From Xanthomonas codiaei (GTDB taxonomy: Bacteria; Pseudomonadota; Gammaproteobacteria; Xanthomonadales; Xanthomonadaceae): DNA of 64,000 nt. Shown one piece after another: positions 48,636 through 57,964 of this stretch (its first letter is position 1; every line of letters begins with the position of its first letter). Below the pieces are notes generated by a model. The model did no database searches and was not told where the DNA came from. It saw nothing but the letters and a program-made list of their open reading frames with translations. Both the position numbers and the translations under genes were made by a program. The stretch is from positions 1-64,000 of the forward strand of contig NZ_MDEC01000019.1 of assembly GCF_002939785.1 (NCBI RefSeq), written 5' to 3'.

Positions 48636-50110
48636 CACAGCCCCTTGGCGGCCTGGGCGACGGCGCGAAACAGCGCGCGTCCCTTGTTCATGGTTTCCTG
48701 CCATTCCAGGTCGGGGTCGGAGTCGTAGACCACGCCGCCGCCGGCCTGCACGTACAGGTAACCGTCCTGGATCACCGCAGTGCGGATGGCGATGGCGGTA
48801 TCGGCGTCGCCATGCCAGCCGATGTAGCCGACTGCGCCCGAATACACGTTGCGCTTGACCGGCTCCAGCTCGCGGATGATTTCCAGCGCGCGGATCTTGG
48901 GTGCGCCGCTGACGGTGCCGGCCGGGAAGGTGGCGCGCAACACGTCGCTGTAATTGAGCCCGGCCTTGAGCGTGCCGGTGACCTCGCTGACGATGTGCAT
49001 GACGTGGCTATAGCGTTCGATCACGAACTGCTCGCCCACCTGGACCGTGCCCGGTTCGGCCACGCGACCGACGTCATTGCGGCCCAGGTCGATCAACATC
49101 ACGTGCTCGGCGCGTTCTTTCGGATCGGCCAGCAATTCTTCTTCCAGCGCCTTGTCCAGCTCCGGCGTGGCGCCGCGCGGGCGGGTGCCAGCGATGGGAC
49201 GCACGGTGACCAAGCCATCGCGCAGGCGTGCCAGGATTTCCGGCGACGAGCCGACGACTTGCGTGCCGCCGACATCCAGAAAATACATGTAAGGCGATGG
49301 ATTCAACGCACGCAAGGCGCGATACACATCCACCGGGCGCGCACGGAACGGCACACGCAACCGTTGCGAGGGCACCACCTGGAAGATGTCGCCGGCGCGC
49401 ACGTATTCCTGCGCCTTGCGCACCACCGCGTGATATTCCTCGCGGGTAAACGAGGAATGGAAATCGGCTTCGTCGATGGCATCGGAGATCTGTGCCTGCG
49501 GGTAGCCGGCGCCGCCCTGACGCAGGCGATGCGCCAGTTCGTCCAGACGCCGATTGGCGCGTACATAGGCCTGCGGCTGGCGCGGGTCGGCATGCACGAT
49601 CAGGTACAGCCGCCCCTTGAGGTTGTCGAACACCGCCAGCTCTTCGGAGAGCATCAGCAGGATGTCGGGCGTGCCCAGTTCGTCGGGCTTGTCGCCGCTG
49701 CCCAGGCGCGGCTCGATGTACTGGATGCACTCGAAGCCGAACCAGCCGACCAGCCCGCCGGTGAAGCCGGGCAGGCCATCGAGTTGCGGCACCGAATGCT
49801 CGGCACGCAGCGCATCCACCTCGGCCAGGGGGTCGGCGACGTCGCGGGTTTCGATGACTTCGCCGTGTTCGCTGACCTCCAGCGTGTGGCCGCGGAAGCT
49901 GTACACGCGCCGCGCCGGCAGGCCGATGATGGAGTAGCGGCCGAAGCGCTCACCGCCCTCGACCGACTCGAACAGATAGGTGTAGGCGCCGTCGGCGAGC
50001 TTCAGATAGACCGACAGCGGCGTGTCCAGGTCGGACAGCACTTGCCGGACAACGGGGATACGGGTGTGACCTTCAGCGGCCTGGCGCTGGAACTGCTCTG
50101 CAGTGATCAA
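48635..50110 (-). CDS. trpE: Anthranilate synthase component I TrpE
   Basis: TrpE makes anthranilate from chorismate. This 491-residue protein has the feedback-site segment [16 protein letters not shown] and the chorismate-binding core with [37 protein letters not shown] and [10 protein letters not shown]. It starts with TTG at 50110, preceded by a strong GGAAGGAAAG site, and gives the expected N-terminus MITAEQF; a longer reading to 50155 has no family support. A Trp-rich leader frame overlaps its start by 38 bases and may control its translation. Confidence 0.95.
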   Translation of the reverse strand: MITAEQFQRQAAEGHTRIPVVRQVLSDLDTPLSVYLKLADGAYTYLFESVEGGERFGRYSIIGLPARRVYSFRGHTLEVSEHGEVIETRDVADPLAEVDALRAEHSVPQLDGLPGFTGGLVGWFGFECIQYIEPRLGSGDKPDELGTPDILLMLSEELAVFDNLKGRLYLIVHADPRQPQAYVRANRRLDELAHRLRQGGAGYPQAQISDAIDEADFHSSFTREEYHAVVRKAQEYVRAGDIFQVVPSQRLRVPFRARPVDVYRALRALNPSPYMYFLDVGGTQVVGSSPEILARLRDGLVTVRPIAGTRPRGATPELDKALEEELLADPKERAEHVMLIDLGRNDVGRVAEPGTVQVGEQFVIERYSHVMHIVSEVTGTLKAGLNYSDVLRATFPAGTVSGAPKIRALEIIRELEPVKRNVYSGAVGYIGWHGDADTAIAIRTAVIQDGYLYVQAGGGVVYDSDPDLEWQETMNKGRALFRAVAQAAKGL

Positions 50111-50219
50111 GACGACTTTCCTTCCGGGACTCTGTGGCGGGGCGGACGACGGCAACGGGCCACCATCGCCACCAGCGGCGAGCGGAAGAGAAGGAGCGTG
50201 GGGTCGTCAGGCGGGACAC
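50073..50219 (-). CDS. trpL: Candidate trp leader peptide (WWRWW)
   Basis: A frame starting with GTG at 50219 encodes 48 residues. Codons 16-20 read Trp-Trp-Arg-Trp-Trp (50174-50160), four Trp codons in five, just before trpE. It passes through the trpE start and ends at 50073, 38 bases inside trpE in another frame. A possible -10 (TACAGT) lies about six bases before the GTG, which would make it leaderless. Other starts further upstream in the frame are possible. Trp density and position argue for a regulatory peptide. Confidence 0.7.
   Translation of the reverse strand: MSRLTTPRSFSSARRWWRWWPVAVVRPATESRKESRLDHCRAVPAPGR
50116..50193 (-). promoter_or_regulatory. Trp-responsive element that can hide the trpE ribosome-binding site
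   Basis: On the minus strand, CTTCTCTTCCG (50193-50183) can pair with the trpE ribosome-binding region CGGAAGGAAAG (50126-50116) at 10 of 11 positions, including one G-U. The Trp codons begin eight bases after the first segment. A ribosome stalled there for lack of Trp-tRNA would cover it and free the trpE site. No T-run terminator is present, which favours control of translation. Confidence 0.55.
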
Positions 50220-50311
50220 AGGGCTACTGTAGCGCAACTGCACGCCCAGGGCAGCAGCCGGCAACAAACAACGCCACTCAACCGCGCCGGCGCGCAGCGC
50301 TTGCGCCTTTG

Positions 50312-50338
50312 CGATTCCCGATTCCCGATTCCCAGCCT
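50312..50338. repeat. GATTCCC tandem repeat downstream of the lipid kinase
   Basis: Three copies of a GATTCCC-type 7-bp unit lie between the lipid kinase end and the trp leader, the same family as the repeats near fis and purH in the other orientation. Confidence 0.75.
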
Positions 50339-51267
50339 CATCCACCCAGCAGCGGGCAATGCTCAGGCAGATGCATCCGCAACCGCGCCGGCACGCAGTC
50401 GATGCGGAACTGCAACGCAGTCTCCGGTTCGCCGTCCAGGTTCAGCGTGAGCGGCTGATGCGAGGCGATCTCCAGCCACGGCAGACGGGCGCGCACGGCC
50501 ACACGTTCGAGCGCAGCCTGCTTGCCGCTGGTCACCAGGGTGCCGAGCGTGGCGGCCACCTCGCCGTTGAGTGCGGGCACGATGGTGACGTCGAGCAGGC
50601 CATCGTCGATCAGCGCGTCCGGGCACAGCGCCTGGCCGCCGCCGGCCTGGCGGCCGTTGCCCAGGCCGAGCGCGATGAACTCGCCTTCCCAGCCGAAGTC
50701 CGGGCCGCTGAAGCGTGCGCTGATCGGGTCGATCCGGCCCAGCCGCGACATGCCGGTGATCAGGTAGGCCAGCCCGCCGAGCATCTTCTTCAGGCCTTCG
50801 TCGGTTTCCACGGTGACTTGGGTGCCGAACCCACCGCTGGCGATGTTGGCGCACCAGTGTGGCCCGTGCGCGGTGTCCAGGCGCAGCAGGTCGATCGCCT
50901 GCGCCGGACGGCTGGCGATCAGGTCGAGCGCGTCGAGGGGTTCGATGGGGATGTTCGCGGCCGTGGCGAAGTCGTTGGCGGTGCCCAGCGGTACCAGGCC
51001 CAGCGAGGGCAACGTGGCGGCGTCGCCCTGGTGATGGGCGAGCGCGGCGGCCACCTCGCTCAGGGTGCCATCGCCGCCGCCGGCCACCACGGTGTGCACG
51101 CCGTCGGCCACCGCTTCGGCAACATAACGCTCGGCGTCGCCCTCTTCCCAGGTCACCCGCACCTCCAGCCGGATGCCACACTTGCGCAGGCGGCCGACCG
51201 CCTGGCGCAGGTCCTCGTTGTCGGTGGACTTGCCGTTGAGGATCAATCGCCAGTGGGACGGGGCCAT
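50338..51267 (-). CDS. YegS-like diacylglycerol/lipid kinase
   Basis: This 309-residue protein has the diacylglycerol-kinase catalytic fold. The nucleotide loop [11 protein letters not shown] is near residue 65, followed by PLGTANDFA and the C-terminal beta-domain with [10 protein letters not shown] and LNLDGEPE. It matches YegS, which phosphorylates lipids such as phosphatidylglycerol in vitro; the real substrate is unknown. ATG at 51267 was preferred over the GTG two codons upstream. It is the gene just upstream of the trp leader, on the same strand. Confidence 0.92.
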   Translation of the reverse strand: MAPSHWRLILNGKSTDNEDLRQAVGRLRKCGIRLEVRVTWEEGDAERYVAEAVADGVHTVVAGGGDGTLSEVAAALAHHQGDAATLPSLGLVPLGTANDFATAANIPIEPLDALDLIASRPAQAIDLLRLDTAHGPHWCANIASGGFGTQVTVETDEGLKKMLGGLAYLITGMSRLGRIDPISARFSGPDFGWEGEFIALGLGNGRQAGGGQALCPDALIDDGLLDVTIVPALNGEVAATLGTLVTSGKQAALERVAVRARLPWLEIASHQPLTLNLDGEPETALQFRIDCVPARLRMHLPEHCPLLGG

Positions 51268-51440
51268 GCGCACTGCCGATGGTGGGGATGATGGTGGTCA
51301 GAGGCTAGCAGCGGGTCGATGGGTGAATCGTGAATACGCATATCTGGCAGGTTGTCATGCCCGTGTCATCGCCGACCAGGAGCATAGAAGGCCATAGCAG
51401 GGACGACGGGCGGAGGCAGGATCAGCCTCCAATTTTCTTG

Positions 51441-51465
51441 AAGGCCGCTCCGATGGAGCAGCCTT
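51441..51465. terminator. Hairpin between the lipid kinase and protease-like genes
   Basis: AAGGCCGCTCC and GGAGCAGCCTT form a stem with one mismatch. It lies 31 bases after the stop of the minus-strand protease-like gene and could end its transcript, although the T-run is weak. Confidence 0.5.
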
Positions 51466-51495
51466 CTCTTTGTGGCCGCCTACCGGCCCGCATGC

Positions 51496-52476
51496 CTACT
51501 TGAAGAAGATGTGCCCGGTCTTGAAGTCGATCACGGCGGCGTTCTCGAACATCAGGCCCGAGGCGAGCACACCGTGGCAGGAGGATTCGGAGCTGGATGA
51601 ATCATAGGCATTGCGGTCCCAGGCCTGCAGTGGGGACGGGCGCAGACGCTTGGCGTCTAGCGTCAGCGTGGCCGGGCCGACGACGTCGAAGACCGGCACG
51701 ACCGCGCCCGCCGGGCCAGCCTGCTCGTCGCGCCGGGCCTGGAGAGTGAGCCGGTATCTGTCCTTGAACGTGACGTCCACCGCATCGCCGCCCACCGTGC
51801 TGACCAGCATCTTCGCCGGCACCCTGTTGATGGACGCCAGCACGTAATAGAGCTTGCCCCGATCGTCCCAGTGGAGGGCGTGCTTGCTGTAGCCGGCCTT
51901 GACCAGACCGGCATCGAACGCCTGAGCGACCGCGGCGTTTGCAGGGACGGCCAGTCGCTGGCGCCGGTAATCGATGATGGCGCCGCGGTCGTTCAACCAC
52001 AGGCTGCCAAGCATGCCATCCTTGCGCTTGCCGTCCGCCGCGTTCTGCGGCACTTCGAAGATTTCCACGCGCTTGCCCCGTGCCACATCGTCGCCAACCG
52101 AAAGCTCGCTGGCGTGCCCGTATTGGCGGCCAAGCGCGCTGAGCTTGCCTTCGGACTCGATGCCGAACTTGCGTGTTTCGCCCTCCAGCGCGATCCCCGC
52201 CAGGGCCGCGTTGGCGTGCGTGGTCTGCATGTAGAACGACGCCAGCGAGTGCACCATCAACGACACTGGCTGCCCGTTGAGACGCGCAGGCACGAAGGGG
52301 CGCATACCCGACGTCTGACGGGTGTCGAACGTGATCCATTGCAGCGGCGCGGCGACGGCGGCCTCGGGGGCTGGCGTGGAGGGCGTCGCCGGCGCTGCCT
52401 GCAGCAGGCCCGGCCCGGCGAACAGGCCGACGCCATACAGCGCGGTGACGACACAACAGGTCTTGAAAGCGTTCAT
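51496..52476 (-). CDS. Secreted aspartic protease-like protein lacking catalytic residues
   Basis: This 326-residue protein has a signal peptide (cleavage near residue 28, LQAA) and a two-lobed retropepsin-like layout. In the first lobe LNGQPVSLMVHSLASFYMQT corresponds to the active-site strand but has HSLA where DTGA is expected. GMLGSLWLNDRGAIIDY matches the conserved flap-end motif GxLGxxxLxxxxxxIDY. In the second lobe the equivalent strand reads MLVSTVGGDAV, again without DTG. It is probably a binding protein rather than a protease. Four cysteines are few, two of them in the signal. Confidence 0.75.
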   Translation of the reverse strand: MNAFKTCCVVTALYGVGLFAGPGLLQAAPATPSTPAPEAAVAAPLQWITFDTRQTSGMRPFVPARLNGQPVSLMVHSLASFYMQTTHANAALAGIALEGETRKFGIESEGKLSALGRQYGHASELSVGDDVARGKRVEIFEVPQNAADGKRKDGMLGSLWLNDRGAIIDYRRQRLAVPANAAVAQAFDAGLVKAGYSKHALHWDDRGKLYYVLASINRVPAKMLVSTVGGDAVDVTFKDRYRLTLQARRDEQAGPAGAVVPVFDVVGPATLTLDAKRLRPSPLQAWDRNAYDSSSSESSCHGVLASGLMFENAAVIDFKTGHIFFK

Positions 52477-52731
52477 CTCGGCAACGGCGGCGTGCGTGGG
52501 ACGCCGATGCTGGAACCGGGCCGATGCAAGTTCAATCGGTCGAAAGTCACCTGTTCAGGCCGACAGGCATATCCATCGTTCGCGACCACGGCCATGCTGG
52601 CGCTGCTCGCGCCGGCACGTACCGCACCGCCAGGATCGTTCAGCCAACCGCACCGTGAGGCTTCGCTGCTGAGGCCATCTCTGCGCGTCAGCGCAAGGGT
52701 CGAACGTTCCTTGCCGCGTCGACCGCTGCGC

Positions 52732-53223
52732 TCAGCCGCCTGCGGCAAAGGCTGCCAGTCGCTCGCCATCGAGCCGGTACACGGTCCACTCGTCCATCGG
52801 GCGGGCGCCGACTGCCTGGTAGAAGTCGATCGCCGGCTGATTCCAGTCCAGCACCGACCACTCGAACCGCCCGCAGCCGCGCTGCACCGCCAGCTGCGCC
52901 AGGTGCCGCAACAGCGCCAGGCCTGCCCCCTTGCCGCGCGCCTGCGGGCGCACGAACAGGTCTTCCAGGTACAGGCCGTTGCGGCCGAGCCAGGTCGAAT
53001 AGTTGAAGAAATACACCGCAAATCCCAGCGCCTGGCCGTCCTGCTCGCAGATCAGCGCATGCGCGGTGGCGCCGTCGCCGAACAGGCTGGCGCGCAGATC
53101 GTCCTGGGTGGCCGTGACCGCATCGGGCTCGCGCTCGTAGACCGCCAGCGCGGTGATCAACTCGTGCAGCAGCGGCACATCGTCTGGCGTGGCCGTGCGA
53201 ATCTGCGGCGCAGCCGGGCTCAT
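52732..53223 (-). CDS. GNAT-family N-acetyltransferase
   Basis: This 163-residue protein has the acetyl-CoA-binding segment [20 protein letters not shown] (motif A) and [19 protein letters not shown] (motif B), closest to the spermidine/diamine acetyltransferase (SSAT-like) branch. The ATG at 53223 forms an ATGA overlap with the rpe stop, so it is the second gene of an rpe operon. The substrate is not shown by the context. Confidence 0.9.
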   Translation of the reverse strand: MSPAAPQIRTATPDDVPLLHELITALAVYEREPDAVTATQDDLRASLFGDGATAHALICEQDGQALGFAVYFFNYSTWLGRNGLYLEDLFVRPQARGKGAGLALLRHLAQLAVQRGCGRFEWSVLDWNQPAIDFYQAVGARPMDEWTVYRLDGERLAAFAAGG

Positions 53224-53891
53224 CGCACTGCGTCCACTGCCGCGCGCATCTGCGCGATGACCTGCGCATAGTCGGGCGCGTTGAAGATCGCCGAGCCGGC
53301 CACGAAGGTATCGGCACCGGCGGCGGCAATCGCACCGATGTTGTCGGCCTTGACCCCACCGTCGATCTCCAGCCGGATCGGCTTGCCGGTGGCGTCGATC
53401 TTGCGGCGGATGGCGCGCAGCTTGTCCAGCGCCGACGGAATGAAGGCCTGCCCGCCGAAGCCGGGATTGACCGACATCACCAGCACCAGATCCAATTCCG
53501 GCAGCACCCAGTCCAGAATATCCACCGGAGTGGCCGGATTGAGCACCAAGCCGGCCTGGCAGCCATGCGACTTGATCAGCTGGACGGTGCGGTGCACGTG
53601 GCGGCTGGCTTCGGGGTGGAAGCTGATGGTGGTGGCGCCGGCGTCGGCAAAGTCCGGCACGATGCGGTCCACCGGCTCCACCATCAGGTGCACATCGATC
53701 GGCGCGACGATGCCGTGCTTGCGCAGCGCCTGGCAGACCATCGGGCCGATGGTCAGATTGGGCACGTAGTGGTTGTCCATCACATCGAAGTGCACCCAGT
53801 CGGCGCCGGCCTTCAGGACGTTGTCCACTTCCTCGCCCAGACGGGCGAAATCGGCGGACAGGATGGACGGGGCGATGGCCGTCGGTTGCAT
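53220..53891 (-). CDS. rpe: Ribulose-phosphate 3-epimerase
   Basis: Rpe interconverts ribulose-5-phosphate and xylulose-5-phosphate. This 223-residue TIM barrel has [16 protein letters not shown] at the start, [22 protein letters not shown] and [14 protein letters not shown], with the metal-binding His and Asp residues. In many bacteria rpe lies just before trpE; here two genes lie between them. Start at ATG 53891 on family length. Confidence 0.96.
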   Translation of the reverse strand: MQPTAIAPSILSADFARLGEEVDNVLKAGADWVHFDVMDNHYVPNLTIGPMVCQALRKHGIVAPIDVHLMVEPVDRIVPDFADAGATTISFHPEASRHVHRTVQLIKSHGCQAGLVLNPATPVDILDWVLPELDLVLVMSVNPGFGGQAFIPSALDKLRAIRRKIDATGKPIRLEIDGGVKADNIGAIAAAGADTFVAGSAIFNAPDYAQVIAQMRAAVDAVR

Positions 53892-54302
53892 GGGCAGCTC
53901 GGAAAAATTGCAGGAGGCCCATTGTCGCAACCGTGGCCCGGCGAGGAAAGCCGAGCGCGGCGGCAGACGGCCTGAGGCAGCCATGGCGCACACAGGGGCA
54001 GCCGGGATGCCTGGCATCCCGGCATCCCGGCGCCCGGGGATATGCGCGCCGCCGCGCTCGCAGCGCCTGCCTCGACGCAACCACGGCGGACGGGGAGGAA
54101 CCCGCCCTGCCCTGCATGCCGGCGACCGGGCCGCGGCGCCGCCGGGCGTGTGCGCCGGCATTGCCTGCCGCATTGTCGAGGCCACTGCCTGGCGGCCCCA
54201 GCAGGACGACCACTGCTCAAAACATCATTGGCAGTGCATCCGTAGCGGACCCAAGCGCGTAGGTACTGAACCGGCGCACTGCGTCAGCTGCAAGGAGACC
54301 GC
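53892..54302. other. Divergent intergenic region between rpe and the outer-membrane protein
   Basis: About 410 bases without a gene. It includes a perfect 10-bp hairpin (GCCGGGATGC/GCATCCCGGC at 54001-54023). AAGGAG lies before the ATG at 54303. Confidence 0.55.
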
Positions 54303-55142
54303 ATGAAAACCACCCCGCTCGCTTCCGTCGCCACCGTGCTGTTGGCGCTGTCGCCCGCTGCCTGGGCGCAATCCGGCCCGGCCGACTGGTCCGGTTTTTC
54401 CATCGGCGCCACTGTCGGTGGCGCCGATCCGGCTGGCGTGTCTGGCGGCCGCTTCGGCTTCGATACCGACCTGGATGGCCGCGATGGCGACCAGGTCAGC
54501 ACCGCCACCGGTGCCGATGCCTTCTCCCCGGGCTTCTGCGGCGGCGCGGCGGCCGGGCGCACGCCGGCCAGCGGCTGCAGCAAGGACAAGGGTGGGGCCG
54601 AGTACGGCGCGCGGCTGGGCTACGACTGGCAGGCCGGCAACTGGGTCTATGGCGTGGTGGCCGAGTACACCCGCAACGACATCCGCGACAGCGTCAGCGC
54701 GTTCAGTACGACGCCTGCGCTGTACACCTTCACCCGCCAACTCGATCGCACCGCCGCGCTGCGTGGCCGCATCGGCTATGCCTTCGGCGCGCAAGGCGAT
54801 TACCTGGCGTATTTCACCGCCGGCGTGGCGCGCGGCGAGTTCGACCACAGCTTTGCCAGCAGCAACACCGCCAACAGCTTTACCGGCCGCGGCGGCGACA
54901 GTGCCGATGGCTACCAGGCCGGTGTGGGCCTGCAGCGTCGGCTGAGCGAGCATGTCTCGGTCGGCGTGGAATACCTGTTCACCCGCCTGCAGGACGAAGA
55001 CACCCGCGTGCGCGTCGGGCCGGGCACGGCGCCGGCCAACAACCCCTTCCTGCGCGTCAATCCTGCCGGCACCGATCTGCGCCGCACCGATACCGATTTT
55101 TCGACCAATGCGATTCGCCTGACCCTGGGCTACCGCTTCTGA
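54303..55142 (+). CDS. Outer-membrane beta-barrel protein
   Basis: This 279-residue protein has a signal peptide (cleavage after AWA near residue 22) and an eight-stranded OmpA-like/Omp25 barrel signature. Alternating aromatic strands such as GARLGYDWQAGNWVYGVVAEYT, ALRGRIGYAF and SVGVEYLFTRL are visible, and the chain ends in a terminal Phe (TLGYRF) as needed for BAM-dependent insertion. A first loop near 50-100 is unusually long and carries two cysteines. The ATG has AAGGAG upstream. Function unknown. Confidence 0.88.
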   Translation: MKTTPLASVATVLLALSPAAWAQSGPADWSGFSIGATVGGADPAGVSGGRFGFDTDLDGRDGDQVSTATGADAFSPGFCGGAAAGRTPASGCSKDKGGAEYGARLGYDWQAGNWVYGVVAEYTRNDIRDSVSAFSTTPALYTFTRQLDRTAALRGRIGYAFGAQGDYLAYFTAGVARGEFDHSFASSNTANSFTGRGGDSADGYQAGVGLQRRLSEHVSVGVEYLFTRLQDEDTRVRVGPGTAPANNPFLRVNPAGTDLRRTDTDFSTNAIRLTLGYRF

Positions 55143-55244
55143 GCCACGCAGCCGGGCCTGGCCGCCACGGTCAGGCCCGATGACGCTGCAGTGGCGCTTG
55201 CCCACCGGCGGCGACTGCCGGCCGTTTTGTCCGGAGTGCGGCGC

Positions 55245-55574
55245 TCAGCGCTTGCGCATCCGCTGGATGCGGTCGTAGGCGGCGTTGATCTGGCTGGCCT
55301 TCTTTTCGGCCTGGCGGCGCGCCTCCGGCTCGGCGTTGGCCACCTTGTCGGGGTGGTAGCGCGACATCAGCCGGCGATAGGCCAGGTCGATCTCGGCGGC
55401 GGTGGCGTCCGGCTCCAGCCCCAGTGCTTCGTAGGGATTGTCGGCCCGGCGCTTGAACCAGCCGGCGTCCACCGCATGCCCTATCGCCAGGCCGATCATC
55501 AGTCCCACGATCGGCGCACCGCGAAACAGCAGGGCGCCGGCCAATGCGCCGAGCAGTTTTCCGTACCAGGACAT
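55245..55574 (-). CDS. Small membrane-anchored DnaJ-domain protein
   Basis: This 109-residue protein starts with a hydrophobic, Gly-rich helix (about residues 5-36) with two Gly-x-Gly-type turns, like the N-terminus of DjlA. It ends with a J-domain (about 45-107) with HPD at 74-76. DjlA normally has a TerB-like domain between the two; here it is absent. It probably recruits DnaK to the inner membrane. Start at ATG 55574, [10 protein letters not shown] as in DjlA. Confidence 0.88.
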   Translation of the reverse strand: MSWYGKLLGALAGALLFRGAPIVGLMIGLAIGHAVDAGWFKRRADNPYEALGLEPDATAAEIDLAYRRLMSRYHPDKVANAEPEARRQAEKKASQINAAYDRIQRMRKR

Positions 55575-55783
55575 GGGCGATCGGGGGTGGGGAAGACGGG
55601 TTGGCGATCTTACCCGAACCCCCGCCCGGCCTGGCTGACACGCCGTCCACAGCGCGTTTGCGGCGGCAGCCAGATAAATCCAGCGGGGCACGACGAAGCG
55701 CCGTACACTACGCGGCCCGCTGCCCACCCGCGGGCCCGCCGGGTCCCGGGGACAGCGTCATTGCGACGTCCTTAGGAGTGCCT

Positions 55784-56710
55784 GTGTCGACCACGCTGTT
55801 GCAATCCGATCTGCCCGGCCTGCCGTTGCGTCACCGTGGCAAGGTCCGCGATGTCTTCGATATTCCCCGCGATCGCCTGCCCGCCGACGCCCCTCCGGGC
55901 GACTACCTGTTGATGGTGGCCACCGACCGCCTGTCCGCGTTCGACGTGGTGCTGCCGGACCCGATTCCGGGCAAGGGCGAAATGCTCTGCCAGGTGTCCA
56001 ACTTCTGGTTCCACAAGACCGACCACCTAATGCCCAACCATCTGGTCAACATCGGTGTCGAACAGGTGCTGCCCGACGGTGTGGACCCGGCGCTGTACGC
56101 CAAGCGCGCGGTGGTCACGCGCAAGCTCAAGCCGGTGCCGGTGGAAGCGATCGCCCGTGGTTACCTGATCGGCAGCGGCTGGAAGGACTACCAGCGCACC
56201 GGCAAGGTCAGCGGCATCGAACTGCCCGACGGCCTGCGCCAGGCCGAGAAACTGCCCGAGCCGATCTTCACCCCGTCCACCAAGGCCGCCGTCGGCGACC
56301 ACGACGAAAACATCGACTTCGATGCCATGGTCAAGACCGTCGGCGCCGAACTGGCCGAGCGCGTGCGCGATGCCACCTTGCGCATCTATCGCTTCGCGGC
56401 GGACTTTGCCGCCGAGCGCTGCATCCTGCTGGCCGACACCAAATTCGAATTCGGCACCGATGCCGATGGTCGCCTGCACATCATGGACGAGATGCTGACC
56501 CCGGACTCGTCGCGCTACTGGCCGGCCGACCAGTACGAAGTGGGCACCAGCCCGCCGAGCTACGACAAGCAGTTCGTGCGCGATTATCTGGAGACGCTGG
56601 ACTGGGGCAAGACCGCACCGGGCCCGAGCCTGCCGGCGGAAGTGATCGACCGCACGCGTGCCAAGTACGCCGAAGCATTGCAGCGGCTGGCGGGTATTTC
56701 GGTCGATTGA
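55784..56710 (+). CDS. purC: Phosphoribosylaminoimidazole-succinocarboxamide synthase PurC
   Basis: PurC joins aspartate to CAIR in purine synthesis. This 308-residue protein belongs to the longer, eukaryote-like branch. It shows [48 protein letters not shown] and [12 protein letters not shown]. It starts with GTG at 55784; AGGAG lies six bases upstream and the GTG at 55778 overlaps it. A strong terminator follows the stop codon. Confidence 0.96.
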   Translation: MSTTLLQSDLPGLPLRHRGKVRDVFDIPRDRLPADAPPGDYLLMVATDRLSAFDVVLPDPIPGKGEMLCQVSNFWFHKTDHLMPNHLVNIGVEQVLPDGVDPALYAKRAVVTRKLKPVPVEAIARGYLIGSGWKDYQRTGKVSGIELPDGLRQAEKLPEPIFTPSTKAAVGDHDENIDFDAMVKTVGAELAERVRDATLRIYRFAADFAAERCILLADTKFEFGTDADGRLHIMDEMLTPDSSRYWPADQYEVGTSPPSYDKQFVRDYLETLDWGKTAPGPSLPAEVIDRTRAKYAEALQRLAGISVD

Positions 56711-56717
56711 TGCGGTA

Positions 56718-56746
56718 AAGCCCCGACTGCGGGGCTTTGATTTTTT
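56718..56746 (+). terminator. Intrinsic terminator of purC
   Basis: AAAGCCCC and GGGGCTTT form an 8-bp stem with a five-base loop, followed by GATTTTTT, eight bases after the stop. Confidence 0.92.
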
Positions 56747-56906
56747 GCGGTCGCCGATCATCGGAGCCGGCACTGGAGATGCCGGTAATGCATCGATCGA
56801 TCATGCGCGCTTGAAACAGGACAGTGTGCGCGCTTGATGATGTGCGAGAGGTCTTCCGACGGCTTGTTTCAACAGTGATCACCTACCCAGCAGCCAGGTT
56901 TTGACG

Positions 56907-57557
56907 ATGTCGCGCCCTTCAAATGACCGCCTCACTCCGTTGCCTGGCGCCATACTGCCTGCGCTGTTGTTTGCAGCGATGGCCTGCAGCGCAGGCGAGC
57001 CCAATGCGCAGGCCGCAGCGCGCGGGTTACCGGCGGCTCCTGCGCCGGTTACGGCGGTCGGTCAGCAATTGGCAGCGGTGATCCAGGCCAGTGGCGTGAC
57101 GTGTACCACTCCACTCTCTGGCACAGGCTGCACGGCAGGCAATGTCGATGCAGGCGATTTCTACGATGTGGAGCTGCTACCGGAGTGCGGGGATAAAGGA
57201 TTCTTCGCAGGCGTTGCGCGCACAAGCGGCGCCGACATTCTCGATGCCGTGCCAGCCACGGGCAGCACTGCAACGGCCACTGCCCACCTGGCGCAAGGTC
57301 AACTCATCTGCATACAAGGCATCGCTCGCGCCGGACAGCACCCGCGTTATTACTACGTCGTCGCGATCCCGGCGAGCAGCGTGGCAGCGTGCAAGAACGC
57401 GGCACTGTGCCAAACGTATGGCGACAGGCCGATCAAACGTTTGCAGCCCACTACCGGCGCGGCCTGCCGGCCTGCTGCGCAGGGTCGCGATACAGGCGAC
57501 TGTGCACAGGGCTGGGTCGATGCAGCTGCATTGGACGTTTTTTCGAACGGTATCTAG
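56907..57557 (+). CDS. Secreted or lipoprotein-like hypothetical protein
   Basis: I do not recognise this 216-residue protein. A hydrophobic segment ends in FAAMAC (Cys near 28), which could be a weak lipobox or a normal signal peptide. The mature part is rich in paired cysteines (VTCTT, TGCTAG, PECGDKG, LICIQG, AACKNAALC, AACRPA, GDCAQG), so it is probably disulfide-bonded in the periplasm or outside. ATG at 56907 was used; a TTG at 56901 is in frame. Its composition is less GC-rich than its neighbours. Confidence 0.75.
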   Translation: MSRPSNDRLTPLPGAILPALLFAAMACSAGEPNAQAAARGLPAAPAPVTAVGQQLAAVIQASGVTCTTPLSGTGCTAGNVDAGDFYDVELLPECGDKGFFAGVARTSGADILDAVPATGSTATATAHLAQGQLICIQGIARAGQHPRYYYVVAIPASSVAACKNAALCQTYGDRPIKRLQPTTGAACRPAAQGRDTGDCAQGWVDAAALDVFSNGI

Positions 57558-57964
57558 GGCAGCTGACAGAACCACTGCCCTCATCGCCAGGCGGGCGCAG
57601 CCGATGCTTGATGATGCATGTACTACTCGTGCAGTCCGATTCCAAGCGCGCAGTCCACACCTACCTGGCGACTGCTCGCTACGTTTTGCTAGCCGCTCGC
57701 AGGTACGTTCGGCACATCGAGAGGTAGAGGGGAGCGTGCTGCGCGCGTGTGCCGACATGAGGTACCACGACACATCCGCTCGATCGCTGAGCGTGCGCGG
57801 CGCACCGGAACGAGCGTGTACCTTGGGACCACGGCTCCGCGCGTTGATGCGCAGCGCCTTCACTGGCACCGATGCTTCGACTGAAGGACGTTCCCACACC
57901 ACAACCTGGCCGCCGATAGACTCTCGCCGCGCTGATGCTGCCCCGACACGATCAGGAGGATCGA
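57558..57964. other. Gene-free region between two exported-protein genes
   Basis: About 400 bases; the open frames are Arg/Ser-rich shadows. It probably contains the promoter of the lipoprotein at 57965. No hairpin terminator was seen. Confidence 0.5.

Noticed and set aside
54001..54023. Perfect hairpin considered as the rpe or outer-membrane-gene terminator
   Set aside because: It lies upstream of both divergent genes and lacks a T-run, so it cannot terminate either.
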